Assembly (NCBI GenBank): GCA_014925825.1
Contig: JACGCK010000296.1
Coordinates: 1-48,157, forward strand
Source: Pholiota molesta
Lineage: Eukaryota; Basidiomycota; Agaricomycetes; Agaricales; Strophariaceae
Reading direction: 5' to 3'
DNA length: 48,157 bases
Positions 22,421 to 33,007 of this stretch are shown in pieces. The position numbers and the translations under genes were made by a program. The notes below the pieces were generated by a model. It saw nothing but the letters and a program-made list of their open reading frames with translations, did no database searches and was not told the DNA's origin. Position 1 is the stretch's first letter. Every line of letters begins with the position of its first letter.

Positions 22421-24851
22421 TTAGTTGCATCCCATTAGAGAATTTTTGGGGAACGTTAGGTTTGCTTGGGCCCATGTAGTAAGGTTAGCATCTGTGTATG
22501 CTGTCATGTGTCTGGACACGGTATGTTAGACTGCTTGAATCCGGAAACAAAGCAAAACGTACTTGTTGATGTAGTCTGTGGTTGGCCGATTTGGTGGGTT
22601 ACACCCCACTCCGTTTTGAATTCCTTGACGCTGATACACTCGGATATAATCAACAAGCATCTCAGTAGGAAATGTAAGGTGCTTGAAATCTGCCGGCTGG
22701 AAGCTGTCGGCCATCGCGAGGTTGAGAATGAGGTACTAAAAGAAAGATATGAATATAAAGAGAGCAGGTGAGAATCGACGTATACTTACCATGGGTTCCT
22801 CAGGGATTAACCTTTGTGACACTTGAGACTGCGTATTCGGTCCTATCGTCCCAGAGGTGATTGTCCACGTCTTCTGGCTGTTACTGTACCAAGTAATATA
22901 ACCATCGTCGCGATTGTTGGGGTCGGACCAGTATTCGTAGGCGTAAGTGGAAAATGCATTACCACCGTAAAATTGATCATCGATGTAGCTTTCAGCTGAG
23001 ACTGCTTCCTGGAGGGGACCACCTTTGTATGAATTGAGGAAGGTGATGGTCGAGTTGTAAACGGTCGTAACAGATGGATCCTGATTCCAGTTATATCCCA
23101 GGTCATAAGGCGCGCATTGGAAACTTTGAGAGACTTGGCCTTGCATTCTGCTCGTGTCGATTCGTGCTTCGAGGATGTCAATTTCTGGGACGCCTCGTCC
23201 AACATTGACGGACGGGCCGGGATGATCCTCTCCAGGACATGTACATGCTGATAATTTTTGTCCTGGTTGGCCGCTTAACGCGGCTCCATTTACACCACCC
23301 GTATTTGCGGCAGCGGGATTCCCATTTGAATCTTGTTGTGCTGGAAGTGTTCCGAGATCACAAGTATCATAGCTATATGGCCATGTGCCCTGGGTCGTTG
23401 CCCCATAACCTGCCCTTCCCTGGAAGTAATATCGTCAGTAAGAAAGTGAAGGTTAATCTAGATAGTACGAACTAGGTTTCCTAATGACCATGCACCTGAG
23501 AGTATCATGAAGACGAAAGCTGCCAAAAAGGGTTAAGGAACCTACCAGGCCATAAACCAGGAGCCGTGGGTGTTCCAGGTAGACTTACGGACACTTCGAC
23601 ATACCCAGTTGTATAGCAAAACTTGTTCCAGGTAGTTATCATTCCTAACGGACAAATATTGCAAACTCTTCAGATAAGTTTGTTAGTCAGATTTGCATAA
23701 CATACCGCTCTGAAAGTCAAGGTCATGGACCTGTTGTTCACTCATGGTTATCACAAGTTTCCCGTCCCTAGTTGTGACCGCCTACGTCAAAAATATTAAT
23801 TTCTCATATCCATAGATAATCGAAACTATTTTACCGATGGATCATACCACTCGGCGTCTCCAGTGGGCCTATGTGGAGCCTGATCAGTTCTATGTAAAGA
23901 CAGGTGATGATGATAGTAGTGAATTACCAATAGTGGAGATCAACTGCTTCCCAGAACGCATCATCACCGGGATAAAACGAACGACCATCGGTGTTGAATT
24001 CATCGCTGAATACGAGGTCGTAGAGCTTTCCATCCGATCCAGTGCGAGTAAAAGCCTCAGAAGGCGTATCGTTGTCGATTAGACCGGGTATATTTAGCAG
24101 GGGTATCTGCCCAGATCCATTTATACCTCCCACGTTGAAGCCATTGAACTTTGCGGGCCGGTGGCGCTCGTAGAACATCACAGGGTATCCAATGAATAAC
24201 GTGAAGAGTCCCAAGATCAAAATAAAGAGCATGAAGGCGTTGACCCAGCCTCGCCAGGAGAATATAGTGAAATCAAAAAAGCCAGGTGGTTCTGGATGGT
24301 GGAGAACATCGTCGAGGTCGGGATCCTTATCCCACATATATTGAGGGACTGTCGTTGTTGTCGGTACAGGCGCAGGTGGTGGTACTTTTTCCCTAGGCGG
24401 AACCCGAGCTGACGACTGTTCTGACGAGGGAGTACTAAACCGTGTGGTATTTCCATAGACAGCGGCCTCTCTTGCTTGCTCTGGGTGATACTAATTGGAA
24501 TATGAATTATTTACTGGCTGGATTTGCAACTGAATTACGCACAGAATAAGGACCGTATCCTGCACCTATATTTCCAGTCGCTACGCCCCTTGCCATAGCA
24601 TTGCGACCGATTTGCTGCTGCTGCTGCTGCTTGCTGAGACGATTGCTTGGATGGCTACCTGCTGAACTCGATCGAGCTGGCCGTGGCCCACTGACGTGCA
24701 GCTGTGGCTGTGGCTGTGGAGGCGGAGCATAAGGTTGGTATGGCTGTTGCTCGTAATAAACGGAATGCGAGCTCTGTCGAGTAGGGCTTTGAGGAACGGA
24801 GGCGTACTGAGGCGTTGGCTGGTATATCTGTCTCCGCGAAGGGCGAGACAT
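22421..24851 (-). CDS. KRE6/SKN1-type beta-glucan synthesis protein, copy A
   Basis: Type II Golgi/ER or plasma-membrane protein of the SKN1/KRE6 family (GH16-related), needed for beta-1,6-glucan in yeast. ATG 24851 starts MSRPSRRQIYQPTPQY. A cytosolic Pro/Gln/Ser-rich tail contains a six-Gln run and VPQYMWDKDPDLDD. The membrane segment is WVNAFMLFILILGLFTLFIGY. The lumenal domain has FNVGGINGSGQIPLL, DLVFSDEFNTDGRSFYPGDD, MITTWNKFCYTTGYVEVS, LPGAWSLGNL-type text, VPEIDILEARID (GH16 acid motif ExDxxE), CAPYDLGYNW, YEYWSDPNNRDDGYITWY, RLIPEEPM, LVDYIRVYQRQG and a final WAQANLTFPKN. About eight introns; frame intact in every exon checked. An in-frame peptide from ATG 25006 was not used because no acceptor joins it. 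Tandem paralogue at 26213-28600. Confidence 0.93.
24612..24632. repeat. CAG/CTG triplet run in KRE6-like copy A
   Basis: Six to seven consecutive CTG units on the plus strand, read as consecutive CAG codons (polyglutamine) in the cytosolic tail of copy A. Copy B has Asn/Arg-rich sequence at this place instead, so the run expanded after duplication or was lost. Confidence 0.85.
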
Positions 24852-26212
24852 GAGGAAAGGGGAAGCACAAGGGGAAGAAGCAGATTAACGTCTGGTCTAG
24901 TTCCCAGCCTGCATGTCTCCAACTTTAGAAATCTCGTGCTTCTCACGGTTGATAGAACAGAATAAACATTAAAATCACGTACGCCATATGTGCCGCCAGC
25001 GGCCATTCGGTATCAAATTAGAATGCTAAGGCTGTCCACTGTGAAGGTTTAACGAAATCACATCGAAGCGGCATACGCAGTAGAGAGGATGCATTTCTAG
25101 AACCACGATCTGCCTGAAGGTGATCACCGGCCGCCGTTAGCAGAGATTCTGTCCCAGGCTAAAATTTGGACTTTAGGTTGCTCTGAATTAGCTGTGCTGT
25201 TTCGAGAGACTGGATCTGGCCAGAGCCAAGGGAAAGTGCCAATATCGAATCGGCGTGAATGGCATTTGCGCATTGTGAATGGATTGAAGATCATCTGGAC
25301 CTGCAATTGGAAAGAATTTGAGTTGCTTCAGACTTCCAAGATTTCCAAGAACGTCAGAACATGAGAACCAGATAGTAGATATATTGACAAGGTGTATTCG
25401 AGGTGATAGATCGGTCGTAGGTATTTCCAGTCTTTCGACGTGTAAAGTATCTATACCCACCCTATGAAAGTATGAGATTTGTGTACGAAAATATCTGCGG
25501 ACGAACCTACCTCATGGTCCAACCAAGTTCACTATTCGACTGCTGAATAGGCCTCGCAGAATCCTTCAGTAAGAACACATTCAAATATGCGCCAGTTCTC
25601 TGTGGCAGTCGAGACGGAAGTTGGACGGAAGTATGAGATATGGAAGTAAGACAAAAGGAACGGTGAGCGTAATGACTGCCAACGTCGGTGCCAACGGCCG
25701 AAAATCACGCTACTGTCACTGATCGTCTGATCAATTCAAGCCCAACGTTCTTCAAAATTCAATTGATCTTTGAATTCCTCTCGCTACTACCCGAGCTACT
25801 ACACCTATAATAACACCTGCGCCATAATCAATAAGCATGTACCTGTAAGTATATGTCAAGTACAGACTCGGTCGCTGTTCAACTTCAAAGCTTCATATCT
25901 CAATAATAAGTCGCAACAAAAGCTACAAGTATCATAATCAAAGCATGCACCACTGTATACCAGTGGCATGTTAAATCGACAGGCAGAATAGCATAACTAC
26001 AGAAAAGAAAATGCTGTGTAAGTATTGGGGTATGGAGGGTTATGGGGTGGGTGGGTGTGATGTAAATCATGGCATGCAGGAAGTTGGGAATGGTACAGCT
26101 GCGAAAAGTGAGTACAAAGATCCATCGAGTGTCATTAATGGTAATGGTGTATCATGGTCATAAAAAGCCCAATCTAAAAGAGAGCTGAACGTGAAAATCG
26201 TCTATATCGTTA
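24852..26212. other. Spacer between the two KRE6-like genes
   Basis: About 1.36 kb holding the promoter of copy A, the 3' flank of copy B and an F-box/LRR-like fragment (25188-25640). The part 25650-26212 has no recognisable gene; a T/G-rich segment with GGGTGGGTGGGTG lies near 26043-26057. Confidence 0.45.
25188..25640 (-). pseudogene. Fragment resembling an F-box/leucine-rich protein
   Basis: Two spliceable exons: LPSRLPQRTGAYLNVFLLKD ... SNSELGWTMR, an intron with donor GTAGGT and acceptor TTCATAG, then VGIDTLHVERLEIP, RIHLVNISTIWFSCSD and VLGNLGSLKQLKFF, ending at a TAA at 25188-25190. The mix of scoring-like phrases (phrases such as RLPQRTGAYLNVFL and evenly spaced hydrophobic residues) resembles the C-terminal repeats of the large basidiomycete F-box families. 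No F-box and no start codon is present, and the fragment is short, so it is probably a relic inserted between the tandem genes. Identification is tentative. Confidence 0.35.
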
Positions 26213-28600
26213 TCATGTACACCCATCGAACATGGAGTTTCTGGGAAATGTATTATTTGCTTGTGCCCAGGTGGTAAGATTCGGATTTGTATAGGCATTC
26301 ATATGCCTGTGTGAGAATATCAATGCGAATGTTCTCTTAATGAAGGCGCAAAAGCTTACTTATTGATATAATCGGTAGTAGGGTAATTTGGAGGATTACA
26401 ACCGACTCCGTTTTTAATACCTCGACGTTGGTATACGCGAACATAATCGACCAGCATTTCCGCAGGGAAGACGAGGTGCTTGAAATCCGGAGGTTGGAAG
26501 TCTATGGCCATCCCAAGGTTGAGGATGAGATACTGCAAACGAATAAGTTACTACCGTTTTCCCAAAAACGGCTGAGGAATATCATACCATTGGCTCCTCC
26601 GGGATCAATCTTTGCGAAACCTGTGATTCTGAGTTTGGTCCAACAGTCGCAGATGTAATCGTGTAGGTTTTTTGGCCATTGCTATACCAAGTAATATACC
26701 CGTCATCCCGGTTTTTGGGGTCAGACCAATACTCATAAGCATAAGGTGCAAATCCATTAGGACCATAGAATTGGTCGTCGATATAGGTCTGCACTGAGAT
26801 GGCTTCTTGATATGTGCCGCCTTGGTAGAGATTGGCAGAAGATAGGTTAGCGTTGTATATTGTTGTCGCTGGAGAAGTTTTGATCCAATTATATCCTGCA
26901 TCGTATGGGGCGCACTGGAAACTTTGAGAAACTTGACCTTGCATTCTGCTTGTATCAATGCGGGCTTCGATGATATCGATTTCTGGCACTCCTCGTCCAA
27001 CAGTCACTGATGGCCCTGGATGATCGCTGCCAGGACAGGTACATGCTGATAATCTTTGCCCCAGTTGTTGACTCAGCCCCTTTGATGAGATGGGATTGCC
27101 ACTCCTATCTTGTTGAGCTGGAAAGGTACCCAGGTCACATGCATCATAGCTATACGGCCATGTTCCTTCAGTGCTGGCGCCATATCCTGCTCTCCCTACA
27201 AAAGTTTAGCATAAATCCACTAATTATCATTCGATGCACATACTAGATTTCCTAATGACCAGGCTCCTGGGGATGATTGTAAGTGTAGTCCTGGCTGATG
27301 ATTTAATATGCAGTGCTTACCAGGCCATAAACCAGGAGTAGAAGGTAAACCCGGAAGGCTTATAGAAACTTCAACATAGCCAGTAGTATAACAGAACTTA
27401 TTCCATGACGTGAGCATGCCTGAAAGTTGAAGGTAATGAGGTGAACTGAAATTATTTGCTAGGCTAGTATTCACATACCACTCTGGAAGTCAAGGTCATG
27501 GACCCGTTGTTCCGACATTGTTAACACAAGTTTTCCGTCCTTAGTTGTTACCGCCTGCGGAATATAAGGGAACATCAAAATATTGTATGATGAGAGCCAA
27601 GGTATGGGCTTACCGATGGATCGTACCATTCAGTGTCTCCAGTAGGCCTAGATGAAGCCCAATTATCAGTAGGAATGGGTAATAAAGACAGCAATTGCCA
27701 TACCAGTAGTGAAGATCAGCCGCCTCCCAATATGGATCATCGCCTGGGTAGAATGAACGGCCGTCGGTATTGAATTCGTCGCTAAACACGAGGTCGTAAA
27801 GATTGCCATCAGAGCCAGTGCGAGTAAGGACATTAGAAGGGGTGTCGCTGTCGATGAGACTTGGTACATTTGGTAGTAGAGGTATCTGTCCGGATCCGTT
27901 TATGCCGCCCACGTTGAACCCGACGAAATGCGGAGTTTTATGGGTTTCGTAAAATATAACAGGGTATCCAATGAATAGGCTCAAGAGGCCAATAATAATA
28001 ATCAAAATCGCGCCAGCATTAACCCATCCTCTCCAGGAGAAAATAGTGAAATCGAAGTAGCCCGGGGGATCTGGATGGTGAAATGCGTCGTCAAGGTCAG
28101 GATCTTTGTCCCACATATACTGTGGCACAGTGGTTGTAGTTGGTACCGCCTGAGGAGGTGGTCCCGGCGGAGGCGCTTGTTCTCGTGTAGGGGCTCTCGT
28201 TAACGAATTTTCTGATGAAGGAGTCGTGCTAAATCGTGTATTTGTGCCAGTCTCTCTGGTTTGTTCGGGTTGGTACTATTTAGGAAATAAATTCGTCTGA
28301 AACACAAGAGGAGGTTGAAGTATAGAAGACGCACTGAATATGGACCATATCCCGCCCCTATATCCCCAGTCGCTACACCCCGCGCCATTGCGTGCCGCCC
28401 ATTTTGTGTATTGCTGTTGCGCCGATTGCTGTTTGCGGAAGCAGATCGAACTGGTCGTGGCCCGCTTACTTGCGGGGGTTGTGCATATTGCGGTTGTTGC
28501 TGGTAGACCGACTGAGAGTTTGAACGAGATGGGCTTTGCAGTGGAACGGCTGCGTATTGGGGGTTGGCTGGTGTACAACCCGGCGTGTAGGACGGGACAT
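26213..28600 (-). CDS. KRE6/SKN1-type beta-glucan synthesis protein, copy B
   Basis: Paralogue of the preceding gene with the same architecture: N-tail starting MSRPTRRVVHQPTP, VPQYMWDKDPDLDDAFHH, membrane segment AGAILIIIIGLLSLFIGYPVIFY, FNVGGINGSGQIPLL, DLVFSDEFNTDGRSFYPGDD, VEVSISLPGLPSTPGLWPG, VPEIDIIEARID (GH16 acid motif), CAPYDAGYNW, YEYWSDPKNRDDGYITWY, RLIPEEPMV, VDYVRVYQRRG and WAQANNTFPRNSM. Introns follow EEPM and TDYINK as in copy A. Near the N-terminus the frame breaks: PTP and QYAAVPLQSPSRS lie in different frames, separated by a run of five C (28559-28563), where copy A has a full extra base. One missing C restores the tail. If the break is real, translation could start only later, for example at the Met of MARGVATGD. 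Confidence 0.9.
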
Positions 28601-29260
28601 GAGGGAGCGTTAGAGGGAGAGAGAAGGTATCCGAGCAAAAGTTCCCGGCAGAGCCTCCAACTTAGATGGGCCTGTGCTTCTCACGGCTTGTCGACTCGTT
28701 CTATTCTCATTCTGGCGCCGGCCTTGCAAAGCCGCTCGTCTATTTTCTTCTCGATGATACTATGCTATCTGGATTCACAACGAATACACTGCAAATCGCA
28801 GCTGAAGGCGATGGGCTAGCTGCTTTCGATTTGAAGATTACCTCGCTCTTTTCATCACCATGTCTGTCATGTCAATCATCCGACATGAGGCCCGTCCTCC
28901 TCGTGCAATCGACATATGTATGGACGATCCATTCATGGAGTCGTCGTGGTCATCACTGCTTTTAGGACCCTTCGACGATTACTGGCTACACGATAAATAT
29001 AACTCGCCTTCACATCAGCGCAGCGGTCATTTCAATTCCCAGATTTATTGGCAGATTTGGTTTGGATAAAAATCCAGTTTTTTTTTCTTCACTTTTTTGG
29101 GATCATACATTTGGGTGTATTTTCAGGGGTCCGGCGCCGCCTTTCAAAGAATCCAAACGCAAGTAATCGCCGCAGAGCGGACCTAAAAATAGATCGTCAG
29201 CATTGTGAGTTTCCGGACCCACGACATAGCATCGGAAACACTTGACTTGGGCTGCAGCAG
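28601..29260. promoter_or_regulatory. Upstream region of KRE6-like copy B
   Basis: 660 nt with no recognisable gene; plus-strand frames at 28666-29069 overlap one another and carry no motif. It should contain the copy B promoter. Confidence 0.35.
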
Positions 29261-29261
29261 C

Positions 29262-29717
29262 CTATTGGATTCGTCGGAATGATTCGTACAATTTCAATAA
29301 ATCGAGGTGCGTCGGAGGACATCCGCTGCGCTTGGTAAACTGAGGACTTGCAAAATTCCGGGGGAAATCCCTGCGACCGCCGTTGCGCCGGCATCCTCTC
29401 AGCCTACTGACCAAAGCCATATATCTCTTCCCAACCTTGCTAATCACCATCAGCAATAACGATTTATCATTGTTTACGACTATGGGTCCAGTTAGCTGAA
29501 TAAAGTCATCATTAGGTTCTCGCGGTCCTCTACGACGGTGGCGTTGCTGCCCAACAGGAACCCCGTCTCCTTGGTACCGTTGAGAACAAGGTGCATTTCT
29601 CTGTAGAGATTGGCTTTTACTCTGACTCTGTTTCCTCTGCAGCTTCAGGTTGGCATCTAGAAATGGCTGGAGTCTCAAGGCCATGAATTTGTTGGTGAGT
29701 GCTAATGATGTACCCAT
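29262..29717 (-). CDS. Hypothetical basic protein
   Basis: Uninterrupted frame of about 150 codons from ATG 29717 to the TAG at 29262. Content is basic and glutamine-rich (LQRKQSQSKSQSLQ, QQRHRRRGPRE) followed by a more hydrophobic part (FIQLTGPIVVNNDKSLLLMVISKVGK). No family recognised and no neighbouring gene explains it; it lies between a KRE6-like gene and a cupredoxin gene, all minus strand. It may be a real lineage-specific gene, part of a spliced gene, or chance. Confidence 0.3.
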   Translation of the reverse strand: MGTSLALTNKFMALRLQPFLDANLKLQRKQSQSKSQSLQRNAPCSQRYQGDGVPVGQQRHRRRGPREPNDDFIQLTGPIVVNNDKSLLLMVISKVGKRYMALVSRLRGCRRNGGRRDFPRNFASPQFTKRSGCPPTHLDLLKLYESFRRIQ

Positions 29718-29987
29718 CACATCGAGATATTTGGTCTGATATCAAAAAATATAATTTCTAGTAGCAAAGAAGGCCGTATATTACTTTCAATGCTTCAGAC
29801 ACCCGCAGGCACATTTAAATCAGCGAATGTATCACAGGAAAATTGTCTATTGTGGTAATGTAATGAGTGGAAGGTAAAGGGCGCTATAAAGTCAACCTCA
29901 AAGGCTCCTGTTCGAAGAAAATCATCGTGAAACCGCATGGAAAATACAAAGCGTAATAATAATAAAAATCAAAACGAAAAAGTCCCG

Positions 29988-31042
29988 CTATAGCGCCAGG
30001 GCTATGGCGGCTCCCATGGCGGCCAGTAACGAGCCTGCTGTTTGTGCGGACAAGTGGAGAACACCGCTGCTGGTTGTAGCACTACTAGCACTTCCAGTGC
30101 TACTGGGATCGCTAATAATATCGGTGCTGGAACCACTGGTAGTGACAGGGGTAGCGGCTGTACCTGCTGGAGTAGTTCCAGTGGCGCTGGTGTTTGGGGT
30201 GCTACCTTGGGCAGTGGCCTGTTGAGAAGGGGAGGATAGGTTAGTTTGACATCCAAATCAATTGGGAGGTTTCGTACGAGGAAAGCGGAAAAGGATTTGT
30301 CGGCTGTTGGGTTAATGGCGAAGACCATTCCCGCTTTACAATGTCTGATTTGAATGGAGGAAACACATTAGCGCCTGGTTTGAACAAATTTCTAAGTCGA
30401 GAAAATAACTCACGCTCCCTGTTCGCAGAAGAACCACAGTGGTGAAGTGGCTAATCAGCCCATGAAGTCAGTACGAGGATATTATTTATTTATTTTTGTC
30501 AACCACAAACCGTTGTCTATTTGGATTGTCCACTCGGGGAAAGCAGTAGCATTTGCGGCTACTGGTATGTAACCAGAATTCACGCCACCCTCCCTGTTTA
30601 AGTTCGTCAATGTCTAGATATGTCATAAACTGGGCCAACACATACTTAGCGGCACATGGAGCAGCAAATGTTGATTGTGTGACGGTCTATTAGGATGAGG
30701 AAATATGTCGGTGAGTATCCTAAAAATAGGTCTTGTTGCTGCGATTCCATACATGATTTTTCGAAACGCTAGAGAACCCGACTGGTGAGTACCTTGATAA
30801 TATTGAGGAAGTCGTGCATGATGCTCACAATTTAAAAGAAACAAAATCCCCAGCCTGAACACCTGTCAGACTGAAATTTTTGTCAGCTCCCACAAGTAAA
30901 AAGAGGACGAGACCATCAGGGCATACGTATTTGGCTCGAAGGTAAGCTGGCTATTCTGCCCAACAACAACGCTGTGGTTTGTTCCAGAAACGAGTGCCGC
31001 GAGAGTAGACACAGCAAGAGCCAAGGAAGCGAAGAAGTTCAT
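29988..31042 (-). CDS. GPI-anchored cupredoxin-like serine-rich surface protein
   Basis: Extracellular blue-copper-type protein of the fungal serine-rich family. ATG 31042 opens a signal peptide (MNFFASLALAVSTLAALVSG) followed by NHSVVVGQNSQLTFEPN. Then come VQAGDFVSFKF, KNHTVTQSTFAAPC, GGVNSGYIPVAANATAFPEW and PLWFFCEQGAHCKAGMVFAINP. The spacing Cys-x4-His-x4-Met, plus the His of KNHTVTQ, gives a complete type-1 copper ligand set. The tail is Ser/Thr/Ala-rich (TSATGTTPAGTAATPV..., SSTGSASSATTSSG) and ends in a hydrophobic GPI-type segment (LLAAMGAAIALAL, stop TAG 29988-29990). At least five introns; one exon of only 16 nt encodes VSKNH. Likely cell-wall or plasma-membrane outer face. Reductase or ligand role unknown. 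Confidence 0.88.
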
Positions 31043-31559
31043 GGTATTTTTTAAGTTGATGAACTTCAAAGTTTGTAGGGCTCAAACTAGATGGGATGCG
31101 AAACGATTACGGATGTTAATAGACCGAGAACAAAGCGAGCCTAGTATAAAATCATAGTATAAGACGCGCCATAATTAAATAAATATCTGCGGATGAGGCT
31201 CACACTGCTCTTGAGGAAAAGGAAATGGTCGGAAAAGAAGAGGGGGAAAAGACAAAGAAGCAAGTCTCTCTGTGGGTATGTTTTTATACATTTCGGTGAC
31301 ATGGCGACCTGGTAGATAGAAGAACTTGGCAGGTCCAGGCAGGTCCATTGCATTCCGTCGAAAAGCTTCTGCACATTCTTGGCGCTTGTTTTGCGAGAAC
31401 AGTTCTTGGCGGACATACCGGCCCGCTCAATTACGCGTAATCTTATCGCTATTGTCACTGACTCAGCTGCGCCAGGTTCCAATCTCTCTTGCATCCTAAC
31501 TTTCAACTACACAACGCATTTGTGAAGGAATCCATTGTTGGACACATATTCTTCTCGCT
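31043..31559. promoter_or_regulatory. Divergent promoter region
   Basis: 517 nt between the divergently transcribed cupredoxin (-) and PPCDC (+) genes, so it must hold both promoters. I recognise no conserved element. Confidence 0.5.
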
Positions 31560-32467
31560 ATGCCTATTCAACATTTTATGGCCGAATTATCGCGGCGTCC
31601 TCACCATACCCATGTGTTGCTGATAACCACTGGTAGTGTCGCCTCCATCAAAGCACCATTAATTGTGCAAGAGCTGCTGAGTGTGAGTGAAATAACAATC
31701 CAGACAACCTTCCAAAACAACTGGCGAACCATGGTGCCTCGATTGGCGAGGCGGTATCTTGCTCATGTTTTCGCCGTGTAGATCAGTATTCCAAAGTCCT
31801 CGTAGAAGTGGTGGCCACGAAACCTTCACTTGAATTCTTCAGCAAGGACGACGTGAAAAAGGCGGGTGCCCAGATCTGGACAGATGAGGATGAATGGACG
31901 GTTAGCCTCTTGACATATTTTGCTTCTCCTGGCCCTAACAGAAGGCCGTTTTAATTAGGGAGGGTTCAACATTGGAGACCCCATACTGCATATTGAACTT
32001 AGGCGCTGGGCTGATATTGTCCTCGTTGCGCCATGTTCAGCCAATACGCTCTCGAAAATTGCTCACGGTCTCTGCGACAACCTGGCTGTGGGTTGCTCTC
32101 CATTCGATCTAATCCTTCTTAACATTGACCTGCCGACAGACGTCGCTGATGCGAGCTCTCTCACCCACCACCCCCACATATATCTTCCCGGCAATGAACA
32201 CGTTAATGTATGAACATCCACTAACTGCGGAACATCTCCGAATCATCGAAGACATTGTGGGGTACAACGTTGTTGGTCCTATAGGCAAGAAATTGGCTTG
32301 CGGGGATATTGGTGCGTACAATATCGCGTCAAGTCGTTTTTTCTGAACTGCGTCATTGATGCGACATGATTGTAGGTGTTGGAGCCATGACGGAGTGGAA
32401 AGATATTGTAAAACTTGTGGTGGACAAATTCCATCTCAGCAAAGCTGAACAAGAAGTTTCCCTGTAA
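31560..32467 (+). CDS. Phosphopantothenoylcysteine decarboxylase (HAL3/PPCDC family)
   Basis: This flavoprotein decarboxylates 4'-phosphopantothenoylcysteine in coenzyme A synthesis. ATG 31560 gives MPIQHFMAELSRRPHHTHVLLITTGSVASIKAPLIVQELL; intron 1 (donor GTGTGAGTG) leads to NQYSKVLVEVVATKPSLEFF and WTDEDEW. The next exon has GDPILHIELRRWADIVLVAPCSANTLSKIAHGLCDNL, containing the active-site His of the LHIELR motif. Then follow TYIFPAMNTLMYEHPLT (the PAMNT motif), VVGPIGKKLACGDIG (the ACGD substrate clamp with its Cys) and GAMTEWKDIVKLVVDKFHLS. About 200-220 residues, the usual length, with no acidic tail as in yeast Hal3. All key residues present; frame intact. Confidence 0.93.
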
Positions 32468-33007
32468 TTTCTACGTTTGAGGTTGCCAAAGTCAGAGAAT
32501 ACCGACCAGCGTCTTCTTTACATAGTTTGCGGAGCCAATTCAACATTGTATTTCATTGAGCATCGTAAGGCAACGAAGAACAATGTGTATGTACCTATCT
32601 GCTGATATTTCATTGACTAGATGATTCACTCCATGTAAGTGTTCCCGTAGTAACTTTGAGGAAGGGAAGTCGACAGCCTGCAAAGTTTGAGGCAGAAGTG
32701 GTGTTCATATTTCTTGCGGTATCTCCTGGCCTGATGTCTTGAGCTTACTGGCACTAACGTCACATTCTGAGCAAACGAGACCTAAAACTGAATAAAGATA
32801 AAGGTGACATTTGTCCGTTTCTAGTGCATTGGGTCACTCTAGACCGATTGTCGCATAGTGACTAGATGGTGCAAATACTCTCTCTACTAGGAAAGTGCTT
32901 TCTTTCTATTTGCTTCCATAATTAGATGATGCGACGAGTAAAGAATTATAATTTATTGTGCACATACGTGAGCTGGCCCAACGCGTCTTGGACAATGCAA
33001 CAGCAGC
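32468..33007. other. Convergent intergenic region
   Basis: 540 nt between the ends of two converging genes (PPCDC and the small mitochondrial-type gene). It should contain both 3' UTRs. No feature recognised. Confidence 0.4.
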
